A DNA stretch of 49,401 bases. It comes from 40-80 sp040394775. GTDB taxonomy: Bacteria > Bacteroidota > Bacteroidia > Flavobacteriales_D > Crocinitomicaceae. Under the pieces are notes generated by a model. It searched no databases. It saw only the letters and a list, made by a program, of their open reading frames with translations, and was not told the origin of the DNA. This document shows positions 41,518 to 49,401 of this stretch, piece after piece. Positions within the stretch are counted from its first letter, which is position 1, and the number at the start of each line of letters is the position of its first letter. Made by a program: the position numbers and the translations under genes. The stretch covers positions 1-49,401 of the forward strand of contig JBEBRN010000016.1 in assembly GCA_040394775.1 (NCBI GenBank), written 5' to 3'.

Positions 41518-42647
41518 TGAAAAAAATATTAATTACAGGAGGTGCTGGTTTTATTGGCTCCTATTTGGTAAATGCATTGAAAGATAATTATGAAGTCTTT
41601 GTATTAGATAATTTGGATCCTCAAATACATGGTTCTGATGGTCATTCATATACGTATAACTTAATAAAGGACAATTGTCATTTTATACTTGGTGATGTTA
41701 CTAATCCAAAAGATTGGGAAAAGGTACTAAGTAATGATATCAACATTGTTGTACATCTAGCAGCTCAAACAGGGACAGGTCAATCAATGTATGAAGCAAC
41801 ATCTTATGTTAATTCTAATTGTATAGGTACAACTATTCTAGGGGACTGTCTTTCTAATTACAAGTCAATTGAAAAAATTGTATTAGCATCTTCAAGATCA
41901 ATATATGGAGAGGGAAAATACATAAATCGTAAAGGAAATGTAATCTATCCAGAAGGTCGAGAAATTGATGATCTAAAGAAAGGAATTTTCGAATGTCTTG
42001 ATCCTATTGATAATTCAGAGCTAATTGTGCAAGCAACTGACGAGAATTCAGGAATAAATCCGATATCGACTTATGCTATAACGAAGTACTTCCAAGAAAT
42101 ATATTTGAAGAATGTTTGTGAGGCAAATAATGTATCCTTTTTTGGACTTAGATTTCAAAATGTTTATGGACCTGGTCAATCATTAAAAAATCCTTATACA
42201 GGCATTATTTCTATCTTTTCCAGTAGAATACTTCAAGGAAAAGACATCTTTATTTTTGAAGATGGTAAAGAATCTAGAGACTTCGTCTATTGTCTAGATG
42301 TATTAGATGCAGTCGTGAAGGCAATAGAATTTGATAAAACATCCCAGCATATCTTAAATATAGGTAGCGGCACACCAACTACGGTACTAGAAATCGCTAA
42401 TGTTCTAAAGGAATTCATTGGCAATGATACTAGTAATATTATAGTTAACGGAGAATATCGAAAAGGAGATATTAGACATAATTTTGCTGATATTTCGAAA
42501 GCAGAGAATATTCTAAATTATAAACCCAAATATTCTATAAATGAAGGTTTGCGAATATTCGTTGAATGGCTGAAAACACAGGAATTAGGTGTAGATTTAT
42601 ATGAAAAGTCCTTGCAAGAATTGAAAAATAAAGGGTTATTAAATTAG
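41517..42647 (+). CDS. NAD-dependent sugar epimerase/dehydratase (extended SDR)
   Basis: The 376-residue protein has the Rossmann motif GGAGFIGSYLVNAL, HLAAQTG, and the catalytic YAITK (Tyr and Lys) with an upstream Ser-rich LASSRSIYGEG. The insertion between them (KGNVIYPEGREIDDLKKGIFECLDP) resembles the segment seen in dTDP-L-rhamnose 4-epimerase-type enzymes, so a rare-deoxysugar epimerase is my best guess; a UDP-hexose epimerase is an alternative. It would supply a nucleotide sugar for the local glycosyltransferases. No rml genes are in the window. Confidence 0.85.
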   Translation: MKKILITGGAGFIGSYLVNALKDNYEVFVLDNLDPQIHGSDGHSYTYNLIKDNCHFILGDVTNPKDWEKVLSNDINIVVHLAAQTGTGQSMYEATSYVNSNCIGTTILGDCLSNYKSIEKIVLASSRSIYGEGKYINRKGNVIYPEGREIDDLKKGIFECLDPIDNSELIVQATDENSGINPISTYAITKYFQEIYLKNVCEANNVSFFGLRFQNVYGPGQSLKNPYTGIISIFSSRILQGKDIFIFEDGKESRDFVYCLDVLDAVVKAIEFDKTSQHILNIGSGTPTTVLEIANVLKEFIGNDTSNIIVNGEYRKGDIRHNFADISKAENILNYKPKYSINEGLRIFVEWLKTQELGVDLYEKSLQELKNKGLLN

Positions 42648-42698
42648 AGAAAAAAATTATCAAGTTTTGATAATTTGAATGCAAAGAATTTTTAATAT

Positions 42699-43607
42699 AT
42701 GATCACTAAAATCAAATCCATTTTTAAGCGTAATCAGACAAAAATAGATTTACAAAAACTTAAAGATAGCATTGCAACAATACGCAACAGTTCTTCAGTA
42801 CTTTGTATTTTCGGCGCTCCGACTGAAGGTAATTGGCTAGGTATTGCAAATGCTACTAAAAGTCTATACCCTGATTGTTCTATTGAAATTCCACAATATT
42901 ATTCAAATTCAGTTTTTACGGATAAGCAAACTATAGAGCTTTGTAATCATATACAGCAACTTGATTTTGAAAAAGTCATTATTAGTGGATTTGCTAATTA
43001 TTTTTATGATTGGATTGAGTTACTTTATAGCTCAACTTTTATTGAGGTCATTTTTCATGGAACAATAAGCGAATTTCATGAAAAATCAAAACAAAATTAT
43101 ATTGGGAAATTGATAGATTTTGGGAAAAAAGAAAAGATTAAAAGATTTGGCTTTATAAAAAATGGTGTAGAAAAAGTGTTTTCAACTTTATATCAATTTA
43201 ATACCTACCATCAACCATTACCTGAACCAATAATTTCTAAAAACATAAATAAATTAAATTTAGATAAAACTAAAATACACATTGGTGTTTTTGGTGCAGA
43301 TACTTTTAATAAGAACTTACACAATCAAGTTATTCATGCATTAATGGTTAATAATACGGTTATTCATGTCTTGGATAAATCCATATTTAACTATCTACAA
43401 ATGGATGACAGAATGGTTGAATATGGCAAAAATATTCCTCGTGAAACGTTTTTCTCTCTATTAGCTTCTATGGATTTAAACCTATATATGAGTTATAGTG
43501 AATCTTGGGGATTAGTGGCTTATGAAAGTGAAGTTCTGGGCGTTCCATGCGTAAAGACAATAGATATCGATTATCTAAATGAAATATCAAAAAATCTGAG
43601 AATATGA
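42699..43607 (+). CDS. Glycosyltransferase-like protein, GT-B C-terminal type
   Basis: The 302-residue protein lacks a GT4 N-terminal signature. Its C-terminal half has HIGVFGADTFNKNLHNQV and MDLNLYMSYSESWGLVAYESEVLGVPCV, which match the donor-binding end of GT4 enzymes. It ends after NEISKNLRI, earlier than usual for the fold, and its stop overlaps the next start (ATGA). It may be a divergent transferase or one with a shortened C-terminus. The overlap favours a translated gene. Confidence 0.65.
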   Translation: MITKIKSIFKRNQTKIDLQKLKDSIATIRNSSSVLCIFGAPTEGNWLGIANATKSLYPDCSIEIPQYYSNSVFTDKQTIELCNHIQQLDFEKVIISGFANYFYDWIELLYSSTFIEVIFHGTISEFHEKSKQNYIGKLIDFGKKEKIKRFGFIKNGVEKVFSTLYQFNTYHQPLPEPIISKNINKLNLDKTKIHIGVFGADTFNKNLHNQVIHALMVNNTVIHVLDKSIFNYLQMDDRMVEYGKNIPRETFFSLLASMDLNLYMSYSESWGLVAYESEVLGVPCVKTIDIDYLNEISKNLRI

Positions 43608-44710
43608 AAATTCTCCATATAATCCCAAATTTAAGAAAAGGCGGCGCCGAACGCATTGCTTTAGATATGAGTGTTGAACTTCAAAATCAAGGACACGAAG
43701 TACAAATTATAGCTTTACATCCATCAAATAGCTATATTTTTTTAACAGAAACACTTCACTATAAAATTGTCAGTACGCAGCTTTCCTTGTCCTTAATTAG
43801 AAAGAATCAAGTTGATGTAATTGAATTACAAGCGGTGATTGATGATTTTCAACCAGCAATTATTCATTCTCATTTATTTGAATCGGAAATAAATTTAGCT
43901 TTTTGTAAAATTCCCAAGGAGTGTAAACGTATCATCCATTTTCATGATAATATGAAGCAAATGCGTTCTTTATCTTTAAAGACATTCCTCAGTAAGGAAT
44001 TGTTGGCAAATTATTATGAACGTAGTTTGGTTTTAAAAAATTTGAAACAAGATTCTGTTGTTATTGGAGTATCTAAAGATACAAACACATATATAAGAAA
44101 AAACTTGCCTAAGAAGATATACTCACATCTTCTTCATAATGCTATCAATACAAAACGATTTACATCCATAATTAATGAACAGGAAAGTAATACTCTGGCT
44201 ATGATTGGTAGTTTGACTCCAAACAAAGGTCAGAAACTAGCTATTGAAACTATTTACGAACTTAAACAAAGAAAACAGGAAGTAAAACTTCGATTTGTAG
44301 GAGATGGCAAATTAAAAAATGAATTAATTGAACTTACAAAACAATTAGCGTTAGAAGATTCAATTGAATTTTTAGGATTGGTTGATTTCCCTGAAGAAAT
44401 CCTTTCAAAATCATCCATATATATACATACCTCACATTCAGAATCGTTTGGTTTAGTGATGATCGAAGCAATGGCTTGCGGTTTACCAGTTGTTTGTACA
44501 GACGGTATTGGCAATCGTGATTTAATTCGAGAAGGAGAAAATGGTTTTATGATTTGGGAAAGAGATCCAAAATTACTTGCTGATAAAATTCAGTTTCTTC
44601 TAGAAAATGAAAACGAACGAAAACGAATGGGAGAAAATGCGAGGCTCTTCGCACAAGATTTTGGGATGGAGAAATATGTGGAGAAATTGATAGCGATTTA
44701 TAAAAGTTAA
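43604..44710 (+). CDS. GT4-type glycosyltransferase
   Basis: The 368-residue GT-B protein starts MKILHIIPNLRKGGAERIALDMSVEL (GGAE motif). The C-terminal half has AMIGSLTPNKGQKLAIETI, RFVGDGKLKNELIEL and HSESFGLVMIEAMACGLPVVCTDGIGN (E-x7-E donor region). It overlaps the preceding gene by 4 bases and its end overlaps the convergent glycosyltransferase by 4 bases. Confidence 0.9.
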   Translation: MKILHIIPNLRKGGAERIALDMSVELQNQGHEVQIIALHPSNSYIFLTETLHYKIVSTQLSLSLIRKNQVDVIELQAVIDDFQPAIIHSHLFESEINLAFCKIPKECKRIIHFHDNMKQMRSLSLKTFLSKELLANYYERSLVLKNLKQDSVVIGVSKDTNTYIRKNLPKKIYSHLLHNAINTKRFTSIINEQESNTLAMIGSLTPNKGQKLAIETIYELKQRKQEVKLRFVGDGKLKNELIELTKQLALEDSIEFLGLVDFPEEILSKSSIYIHTSHSESFGLVMIEAMACGLPVVCTDGIGNRDLIREGENGFMIWERDPKLLADKIQFLLENENERKRMGENARLFAQDFGMEKYVEKLIAIYKS

Positions 44711-45924
44711 AGCGCTTTCAACCTTTCCACAAATTCAGAATAATTTTTCGTTGCATTGTATTTCTCTTCCCAAGTTTGGAAAGCTTTTTGTCGTTTCTCA
44801 GGATGATTTAAAATGGATTTAAATGCCATTTGGATAGCGTTTATACTTGGATTTTCAGCGAGCAGAATACCATTCTCATTAGTAACGATCTCAGAATTTC
44901 CACCAACATCTGTTGCAATACATGGAATTCCAAAACTCTGTGCTTCCATAATGGAAACAGGAACTCCTTCGGATGTACTCACGTTAATGAATGCATCGAT
45001 ATAATTGGATTGATAGAACGCTAAAACTTCTTCGTTCGTCACTCTTCCTCGAAAAGAAATAGCGTGATGCTTATCTTTTTCTACTTCACACTTTTCTTGA
45101 ATCGCATGTAAACCTACGCCATCTCCAAAATGAATCCATTGAATAGATATTTCACTTTCTAAAACCACTTGAGCGATAAGTTCTACTCGTTTTAAAGGAA
45201 TGACGTTAGAACAACTCACTAAGGTAAAAATAGCCGATTTTTTATCTGATTGAATCACTTGACTTTTAACGCCCAATCGAGCCACTTGTACTTTGTTCAA
45301 ATTTTGCACTTTCCATGTATTCTTAATTTCATTTTTACCTTTCTCTGAAATAGTAAAAAGTCCGTCTAAATTTTCGGATATAAAATGTCGAAATGGTAAA
45401 TATTTTAATTCATGAACGTTAAAATACACGTCCCAACCGTGCGTTCTTGAAATGCATTTAATAGTTGTATTTCGCTTTTTTAACAATATCAACGCCAACG
45501 CCGTATCATCACACCAATACGAATACAAGATAGTTTCTTGATTTTGGTGATTTACTTTTAGGTGATTCTGCTGTAAGAAGAGAGCTATCTTTTTCGCTTG
45601 ATACAATGATATAAGTAAAGTAGAAAGAATTCCTTTTGTAAGTTTTAGTTGATAGATTTTTTGAATTATATTGATTTCTTTCCAGGTCATAGGGTTCAAC
45701 AAGCCAAATATCGCTTTTAATTTTTCTATTTTCGATAATTCCTTTGGATAAAAAGAAACCAAGCAATTGGATGGAATTTCCCGATGCGTAATATCCGTAG
45801 ACTTTGGACAAACGATTATTACTTCTTGAAATCCTTCCGATAAATAGTGGATTTCATTCTCCAAAAATGTTTCTCCTTTTCCGTAGGGAAAACCAGCTGT
45901 TAATAGAATTAGTCGTTGATTCAT
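44707..45924 (-). CDS. GT4-type glycosyltransferase (reverse strand)
   Basis: The 405-residue protein begins LILLTAGFPYGKGETFLENEIHYLSEGF, a known opening of one GT4 subgroup. It has the C-terminal VSCSNVIPLKRVELIAQV, IHFGDG and TSEGVPVSIMEAQSFGIPCIATDVGGNSEIV motifs. It is the only minus-strand gene in the polysaccharide part, convergent with the previous one and separated from the next plus-strand genes by the ATPase unit, so it is probably a separately regulated transferase. Confidence 0.9.
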   Translation of the reverse strand: MNQRLILLTAGFPYGKGETFLENEIHYLSEGFQEVIIVCPKSTDITHREIPSNCLVSFYPKELSKIEKLKAIFGLLNPMTWKEINIIQKIYQLKLTKGILSTLLISLYQAKKIALFLQQNHLKVNHQNQETILYSYWCDDTALALILLKKRNTTIKCISRTHGWDVYFNVHELKYLPFRHFISENLDGLFTISEKGKNEIKNTWKVQNLNKVQVARLGVKSQVIQSDKKSAIFTLVSCSNVIPLKRVELIAQVVLESEISIQWIHFGDGVGLHAIQEKCEVEKDKHHAISFRGRVTNEEVLAFYQSNYIDAFINVSTSEGVPVSIMEAQSFGIPCIATDVGGNSEIVTNENGILLAENPSINAIQMAFKSILNHPEKRQKAFQTWEEKYNATKNYSEFVERLKAL

Positions 45925-46051
45925 TTATTAAAGTATGGGGATAAAGTTAAGGAAAAGATTGAGAATTTCACCAATATTACTTCCTCCCCCTGACCAACCC
46001 AAAAACCTCCCCCTAACCCTTCCGAATGTTCGGAACGGGCTCTCCAAAGGG

Positions 46052-46121
46052 AAGAAAAAGCATTGCTTTTGACCACCGAAGGTAGCAACGAAGTTAACAC
46101 AAACGGCAGTGCAGGGAAGAA
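46052..46121. repeat. 70-bp direct repeat left of the ATPase gene
   Basis: The block (AAGAAAAAGCATTGCTTTTG to CAGGGAAGAA) matches 47621-47690 at 68 of 70 positions by eye, in the same orientation. A partial third copy (AAACGGTAATGCAGGGAAGAA) follows at 46142. Just left are pyrimidine-rich CCTCCCCCT words and a TTCCGAA-TG-TTCGGAA hairpin (46020-46035). No gene is seen in 45925-46287. Confidence 0.9.
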
Positions 46122-46287
46122 GGAGGAAGTTTTTGAAGATCAAACGGTAATGCAGGGAAGAATTTCACTACTGACAAGTCAAACATCTAAAGTCAATTAC
46201 ATCTTAGAAATAATATTCAAAACCATATTTGCTCATACTAACAAACAAAATTTTTGTATTTTAATTATTTTAATAAGCAATATTAGT

Positions 46288-46295
46288 TATATTTG
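46288..46295 (+). promoter_or_regulatory. Putative -7 box of the ATPase gene
   Basis: TATATTTG matches the consensus and ends 20 bases before the ATG at 46316. Confidence 0.5.
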
Positions 46296-46315
46296 TATAG
46301 TCTAACAAACAAATT

Positions 46316-47512
46316 ATGCAAGAATTAATCGAAATATCTGAAAAACAAATAGCGATAACGCAAGTTGACTCTGTGCGAAGCGTCATGGAAACGATCAACT
46401 GGAAAGCAAGGTTAATTGGTATCAAAGGTGCTCGAGGGATTGGCAAAACAACACTTTTACTGCAATATATCAAGATTCACTTGAAAGAAAATTTGGATAA
46501 AACCTTATATGCTTCATTGGATCAAGTATGGTTTAATTCAAATTCATTAATTGATTTGGTTCGACAATTTTCTCAAAAAGGAGGGAAATACTTGTTTTTG
46601 GATGAAGTACATAAATATCCCAATTGGGCGCAAGAACTCAAGAATGCATATGACCAATATCCAGAAATACACATTGTATTTACAGGTTCATCCTTACTTG
46701 AGATATTAAATGCAAGAACAGATTTAAGCAGAAGAGCAGTTGTTTATTCCATGCAAGGACTTTCATTTCGAGAATATTTGAAAATTGAAAAAGGATTGGA
46801 TTTTCCAGTTGTAAAATTAGAAGCTATTTTACAAAATCATACCACCATAGCAAGAACCATTTTGTCGGATTTAAAACCATTGCAGTTTTTTGAAGATTAT
46901 TTAAAAACGGGTTACTATCCATTTTATCAAGAGGAAAAGAATTTGTATTATATGCGTTTGAATGAAGTGCTTAATTTGATGTTAGAAATTGAAATGCCAT
47001 TGCTTCGAGGAGTAGACGTAGCGTATGTTACGAAAATAAAACAACTGTTGTCGATTATTGCCAAAGCTGTACCGTTTAGTCCCAATGTTTCTAAGTTAAG
47101 TGAGAAAATACAGCTGAATCGTAATACCTTATTGACCTATTTTCATTATTTAGATGAGGTAAATTTGACCAAAAATTTATTCAAAGAAAACACAGGCATC
47201 AATTTACTTCAAAAACCTATGAAAATATATTTGGAAAACACGAATCTAATGTATTTATTAGCGCGCGACCAAGTAAACGAAGGGAATTTAAGAGAAACAT
47301 TTTTCGCAAATCAAGTAGGGTATCAACATACGCTTCATTATATTTCGCATACTGATTTTTTAGTTGACGACACTTATTTTTTTGAAATCGGCGGTAGAAA
47401 TAAAACGAATAAACAATTAATGGGAAAACCAAATTCGTATGTTGTAAAAGATGACCTTGAAATTGGTAGAGACCTAGTCATTCCAATCTGGCTGTTTGGA
47501 TTTTTATATTAA
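46316..47512 (+). CDS. AAA_14/DUF4143-type ATPase
   Basis: The 398-residue protein has a P-loop GIKGARGIGKTTLL (G38-T45), Walker B YLFLDEVHKYPNW, sensor IVFTGSSLLEIL and the AAA_14 marker LSFREYLKI. The C-terminal DUF4143 part ends in a nuclease-like YFFEIGGRNKTNKQ strand. Family knowledge: these ATPases are numerous and variable in Bacteroidota and archaea, with an unknown cellular role, and are often linked to mobile regions. It is bracketed by 70-bp direct repeats (46052-46121, 47621-47690), has its own promoter box, and is unrelated to the glycan genes around it, so it looks like an inserted passenger. Confidence 0.92.
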   Translation: MQELIEISEKQIAITQVDSVRSVMETINWKARLIGIKGARGIGKTTLLLQYIKIHLKENLDKTLYASLDQVWFNSNSLIDLVRQFSQKGGKYLFLDEVHKYPNWAQELKNAYDQYPEIHIVFTGSSLLEILNARTDLSRRAVVYSMQGLSFREYLKIEKGLDFPVVKLEAILQNHTTIARTILSDLKPLQFFEDYLKTGYYPFYQEEKNLYYMRLNEVLNLMLEIEMPLLRGVDVAYVTKIKQLLSIIAKAVPFSPNVSKLSEKIQLNRNTLLTYFHYLDEVNLTKNLFKENTGINLLQKPMKIYLENTNLMYLLARDQVNEGNLRETFFANQVGYQHTLHYISHTDFLVDDTYFFEIGGRNKTNKQLMGKPNSYVVKDDLEIGRDLVIPIWLFGFLY

Positions 47513-47620
47513 AGATAAATCTGTTAACTTATTTCAGAACAGATCATTTCTCAATGAAGAATAGAATCTCACTATGAGGAATGATTATTAAATGAGGAAT
47601 AGGTTTCCCCCTTAGGAGGA

Positions 47621-47690
47621 AAGAAAAAGCATTGCTTTTGACCACCGAAGGTAGCAACGAAGTTAACACAAACGGTAGTCCAGGGAAGAA
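47621..47690. repeat. 70-bp direct repeat right of the ATPase gene
   Basis: This is the right-hand copy of the block at 46052-46121, differing at two positions near its right end (CGGTAGTCCAGG against CGGCAGTGCAGG). It is 1,569 bp from the left copy. Around it, AATGAGGAAT and AATGAAGAAT words recur at 47554-47722. Confidence 0.9.
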
Positions 47691-47742
47691 TCTCACTTCG
47701 CATACTGATTTTCAATGAAGAATAACTAAACCGTTAAAAACT

Positions 47743-47750
47743 TATATTTG
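47743..47750 (+). promoter_or_regulatory. Putative -7 box of the glycosyltransferase gene at 47756
   Basis: TATATTTG ends 5 bases before the ATG, so a start site at normal distance would give an essentially leaderless transcript. Confidence 0.45.
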
Positions 47751-47755
47751 TACAC

Positions 47756-49081
47756 ATGAAAAAAGTCCTCATTCTTGCGTATGATTTTCCGCCGTATGTT
47801 TCTGTGGGTGGTTTACGACCGTACTCGTGGTATAAATATCTAAAAGAATTTGGTATTCATCCGGTCATTGTTACTCGTCAATGGGAAAATAAATACGGCA
47901 ATGCTTTAGATTATATTGCGCCGAGTGCATCCAATAAAACAATAATAGAAGAAACAGATTTTGGAACTATTATTCGAACGCCTTACAAACCGAATTTATC
48001 GAATCGTTTGTTATTAAAATATGGAGCAAATAAATATAAACTCATTCGGAAGATTATTTCGGCTTATTATGAATTTGCCCAGTATTTCTATACGACTGGA
48101 TATACCAAAGAACTATACAAAGAAGCACATCGCTATTTAAAGGAGAACAAAGTAGATGTGATTATTGCTACTGGCAGTCCTTTTGTTTTATTTTCGGTAG
48201 CATCTAAACTAAGTCGAAAGTATACTATTCCTTGGATAGCTGATTACCGTGATTTGTGGAGTCAATATGGCGACATTGAAAAGAATCCATTTCTAAGAAC
48301 ATTTTACCAAACCTTTGAAAAAAGAATCATGCGTAACGTGAGTCAAATAACGACTGTTTCTGAATTTTTAGAACATAAATTACGAAGTTTAGGGATAGGC
48401 AAACCTTTTCACATACTTCCCAATGGATATGATCATGAGTTGATTGACCAAGTTGCGAATATAACACCCAATCCTGACTGCTTAAACATTGCATTTGTTG
48501 GTACCATTTATGATTGGCATCCGTGGGAATCTTTTATTTCAAAATACTGTCAGTTCATTCTTCAACATCCAGAAGTAAGCATGAAAGTGAACTTCTATGG
48601 TGTAAATACAGAAGAACGAATTAAAAGCTTCATCTTGGGAGATTATCCAAAAATCATCACTCATTTTAGTTTTACTCCTCGCCTACCCAATCGTGAAGTA
48701 TTGGGAAAACTAGCGCAAAATCACGTGATGTTGTTATTCAATTATTACTCGTATATGGGTACAAAAATATTCGATTATATGGGTATCAAGCGAAAAATGA
48801 TTCTTTGTTATTCAGATGATAAAGAGGCGAAAAACTTAAAGGAAAAGTATTACAAGATTGAAGAAATTGACGGAATAAGTAAAACTTTACAAGCCGATTT
48901 AATTCAAGAAACAAATAGTGGAATTGTTGTAAAAGATGCACATCATTTAGAAATCGTTTTGCTAGATTTGTGGCAAGAATTTCAAACTACGAAGAAGATT
49001 GCTTGTGATTCTTCAGGAATAGAAAAATATTCGAGGAGAGAACAAGTGGAGAAGTTGGCGAGAATAATTCAAGAAATTTAA
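47756..49081 (+). CDS. GT4-like glycosyltransferase
   Basis: The 441-residue protein begins MKKVLILAYDFPPYVSVGG, the opening of the WbuB-like GT4 group, with IPWIADYRDLWSQYGDIEKN and TTVSEFLEHKLRSLG in the N-terminal domain. The C-terminal domain has IAFVGTIYDWHPWESF, and the donor region LLFNYYSYMGTKIFDYMGIKRKMIL is of the KxfdYla type seen in this group rather than a clear EX7E. It probably belongs to the same glycan locus, restarted by its own promoter after the ATPase unit. Confidence 0.88.
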   Translation: MKKVLILAYDFPPYVSVGGLRPYSWYKYLKEFGIHPVIVTRQWENKYGNALDYIAPSASNKTIIEETDFGTIIRTPYKPNLSNRLLLKYGANKYKLIRKIISAYYEFAQYFYTTGYTKELYKEAHRYLKENKVDVIIATGSPFVLFSVASKLSRKYTIPWIADYRDLWSQYGDIEKNPFLRTFYQTFEKRIMRNVSQITTVSEFLEHKLRSLGIGKPFHILPNGYDHELIDQVANITPNPDCLNIAFVGTIYDWHPWESFISKYCQFILQHPEVSMKVNFYGVNTEERIKSFILGDYPKIITHFSFTPRLPNREVLGKLAQNHVMLLFNYYSYMGTKIFDYMGIKRKMILCYSDDKEAKNLKEKYYKIEEIDGISKTLQADLIQETNSGIVVKDAHHLEIVLLDLWQEFQTTKKIACDSSGIEKYSRREQVEKLARIIQEI

Positions 49082-49123
49082 AAGAATTACTTAGCATAAA
49101 TATGAATGGATTAAATAAACCAA

Positions 49124-49401
49124 ATGATTAAACATCTAAAAGGCTTAGACACATTAAGAGCTTTAGCAGCATTAATTGTTGTTTGGGGGCATCTCGAGAT
49201 ATTAAAAAAACAAAACATATCAGAAACGATGTTTGATAGGAATTTTTATCCCCCTAACGGACACATAGCTGTAGTTTTATTCTTTGTTATAAGTGGTTTT
49301 TTAATCACCTACTTACTCGTTAAAGAAAGAGAAAAATCGGACACCATATCCTTCAAGAAATTCTACATGCGTCGTATTTTACGTATTTGGCCTTTGTATT
49401 A
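49124..49401 (+). CDS. Acyltransferase 3 family protein (partial, runs off right edge)
   Basis: The frame from ATG 49124 to the window end (92 codons) shows the acyltransferase-3 (OafA/YrhL) opening: HLKGLDTLRALAALIVVWGHLE, with the conserved His in a WGH context, then HIAVVLFFVISGFLITYLLVKE and FYMRRILRIWPLY (RR/RxxPLY motif). Family knowledge: these inner-membrane enzymes O-acylate exported sugars. It lies 42 bases after the preceding glycosyltransferase. Confidence 0.92.
   Translation, partial: MIKHLKGLDTLRALAALIVVWGHLEILKKQNISETMFDRNFYPPNGHIAVVLFFVISGFLITYLLVKEREKSDTISFKKFYMRRILRIWPLY

Noticed and set aside
46270..46473. 67-residue minus-strand frame over the ATPase start
   Set aside because: It is antisense to the conserved N-terminus of the ATPase and lacks a family match or start context.

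Overview
The window reads as AT-rich chromosome of a gliding-type Bacteroidota, most likely Flavobacteriales (a Crocinitomicaceae/Fluviicola-like genome would fit; this is inference). Support comes from gliding-motility/T9SS-type C-terminal (CHU_C) domains, a lipoprotein-type Omp85 protein (TamL), a DUF6340 lipoprotein, poor Shine-Dalgarno signals, and many TAnnTTTG boxes (the Bacteroidota -7 promoter element) just upstream of genes.

Layout. 1-5.2 kb, minus strand: the N-terminal part of a giant secreted repeat protein that runs off the left edge, a small secreted protein, a decayed CHU_C tail with its terminator, and a TlpA-like thioredoxin lipoprotein/exported protein. 5.3-6.7 kb: an ECF sigma factor overlapping a membrane protein that ends in a CHU_C-type domain, probably a sigma/anti-sigma-like pair. 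6.8-7.1 kb: two tRNA-Cys-like genes, one canonical and one with an altered tertiary core. 7.1-29.3 kb: housekeeping genes (folB, gltX, SCO, DUF6340, parvulin PPIase, guaB, SpoU methyltransferase, tamL, CNNM/CorC, WD40 protein, nnr, ComA-like phosphosulfolactate synthase, TPR protein, typA, DEAD-box helicase). A REP-type palindrome family is scattered through this part and brackets a RAYT transposase at 22.4-23.2 kb. 29.3-30.5 kb: a second, unrelated REP family brackets an IS200-like transposase.

31.8-49.4 kb, mostly plus strand: a surface polysaccharide locus. It has an ABC-2 exporter (Wzm/Wzt), GT4 and GT2 glycosyltransferases, an MBOAT O-acyltransferase with an SGNH-like partner and the remnant of a second SGNH protein, a nucleotide-sugar epimerase, and the start of an acyltransferase-3 gene at the right edge. 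The expected logic is synthesis of a decorated, acylated glycan in the cytoplasm, export by Wzm/Wzt, and acyl modification in the envelope.

Two small passenger units interrupt this locus: a four-helix-bundle (S23) gene between wzm and wzt, framed by related GGTGACT-type repeats, and an AAA_14/DUF4143 ATPase framed by 70-bp direct repeats. Together with the two Y1-transposase/REP units they make the right half of the window rich in small repeat-bounded units.

The strongest candidates for something undescribed are the atypical tRNA-Cys, the sigma factor/CHU_C membrane pair, and the repeat-bounded passenger units. Several apparent TTG starts lie inside -7 boxes and were moved downstream here.
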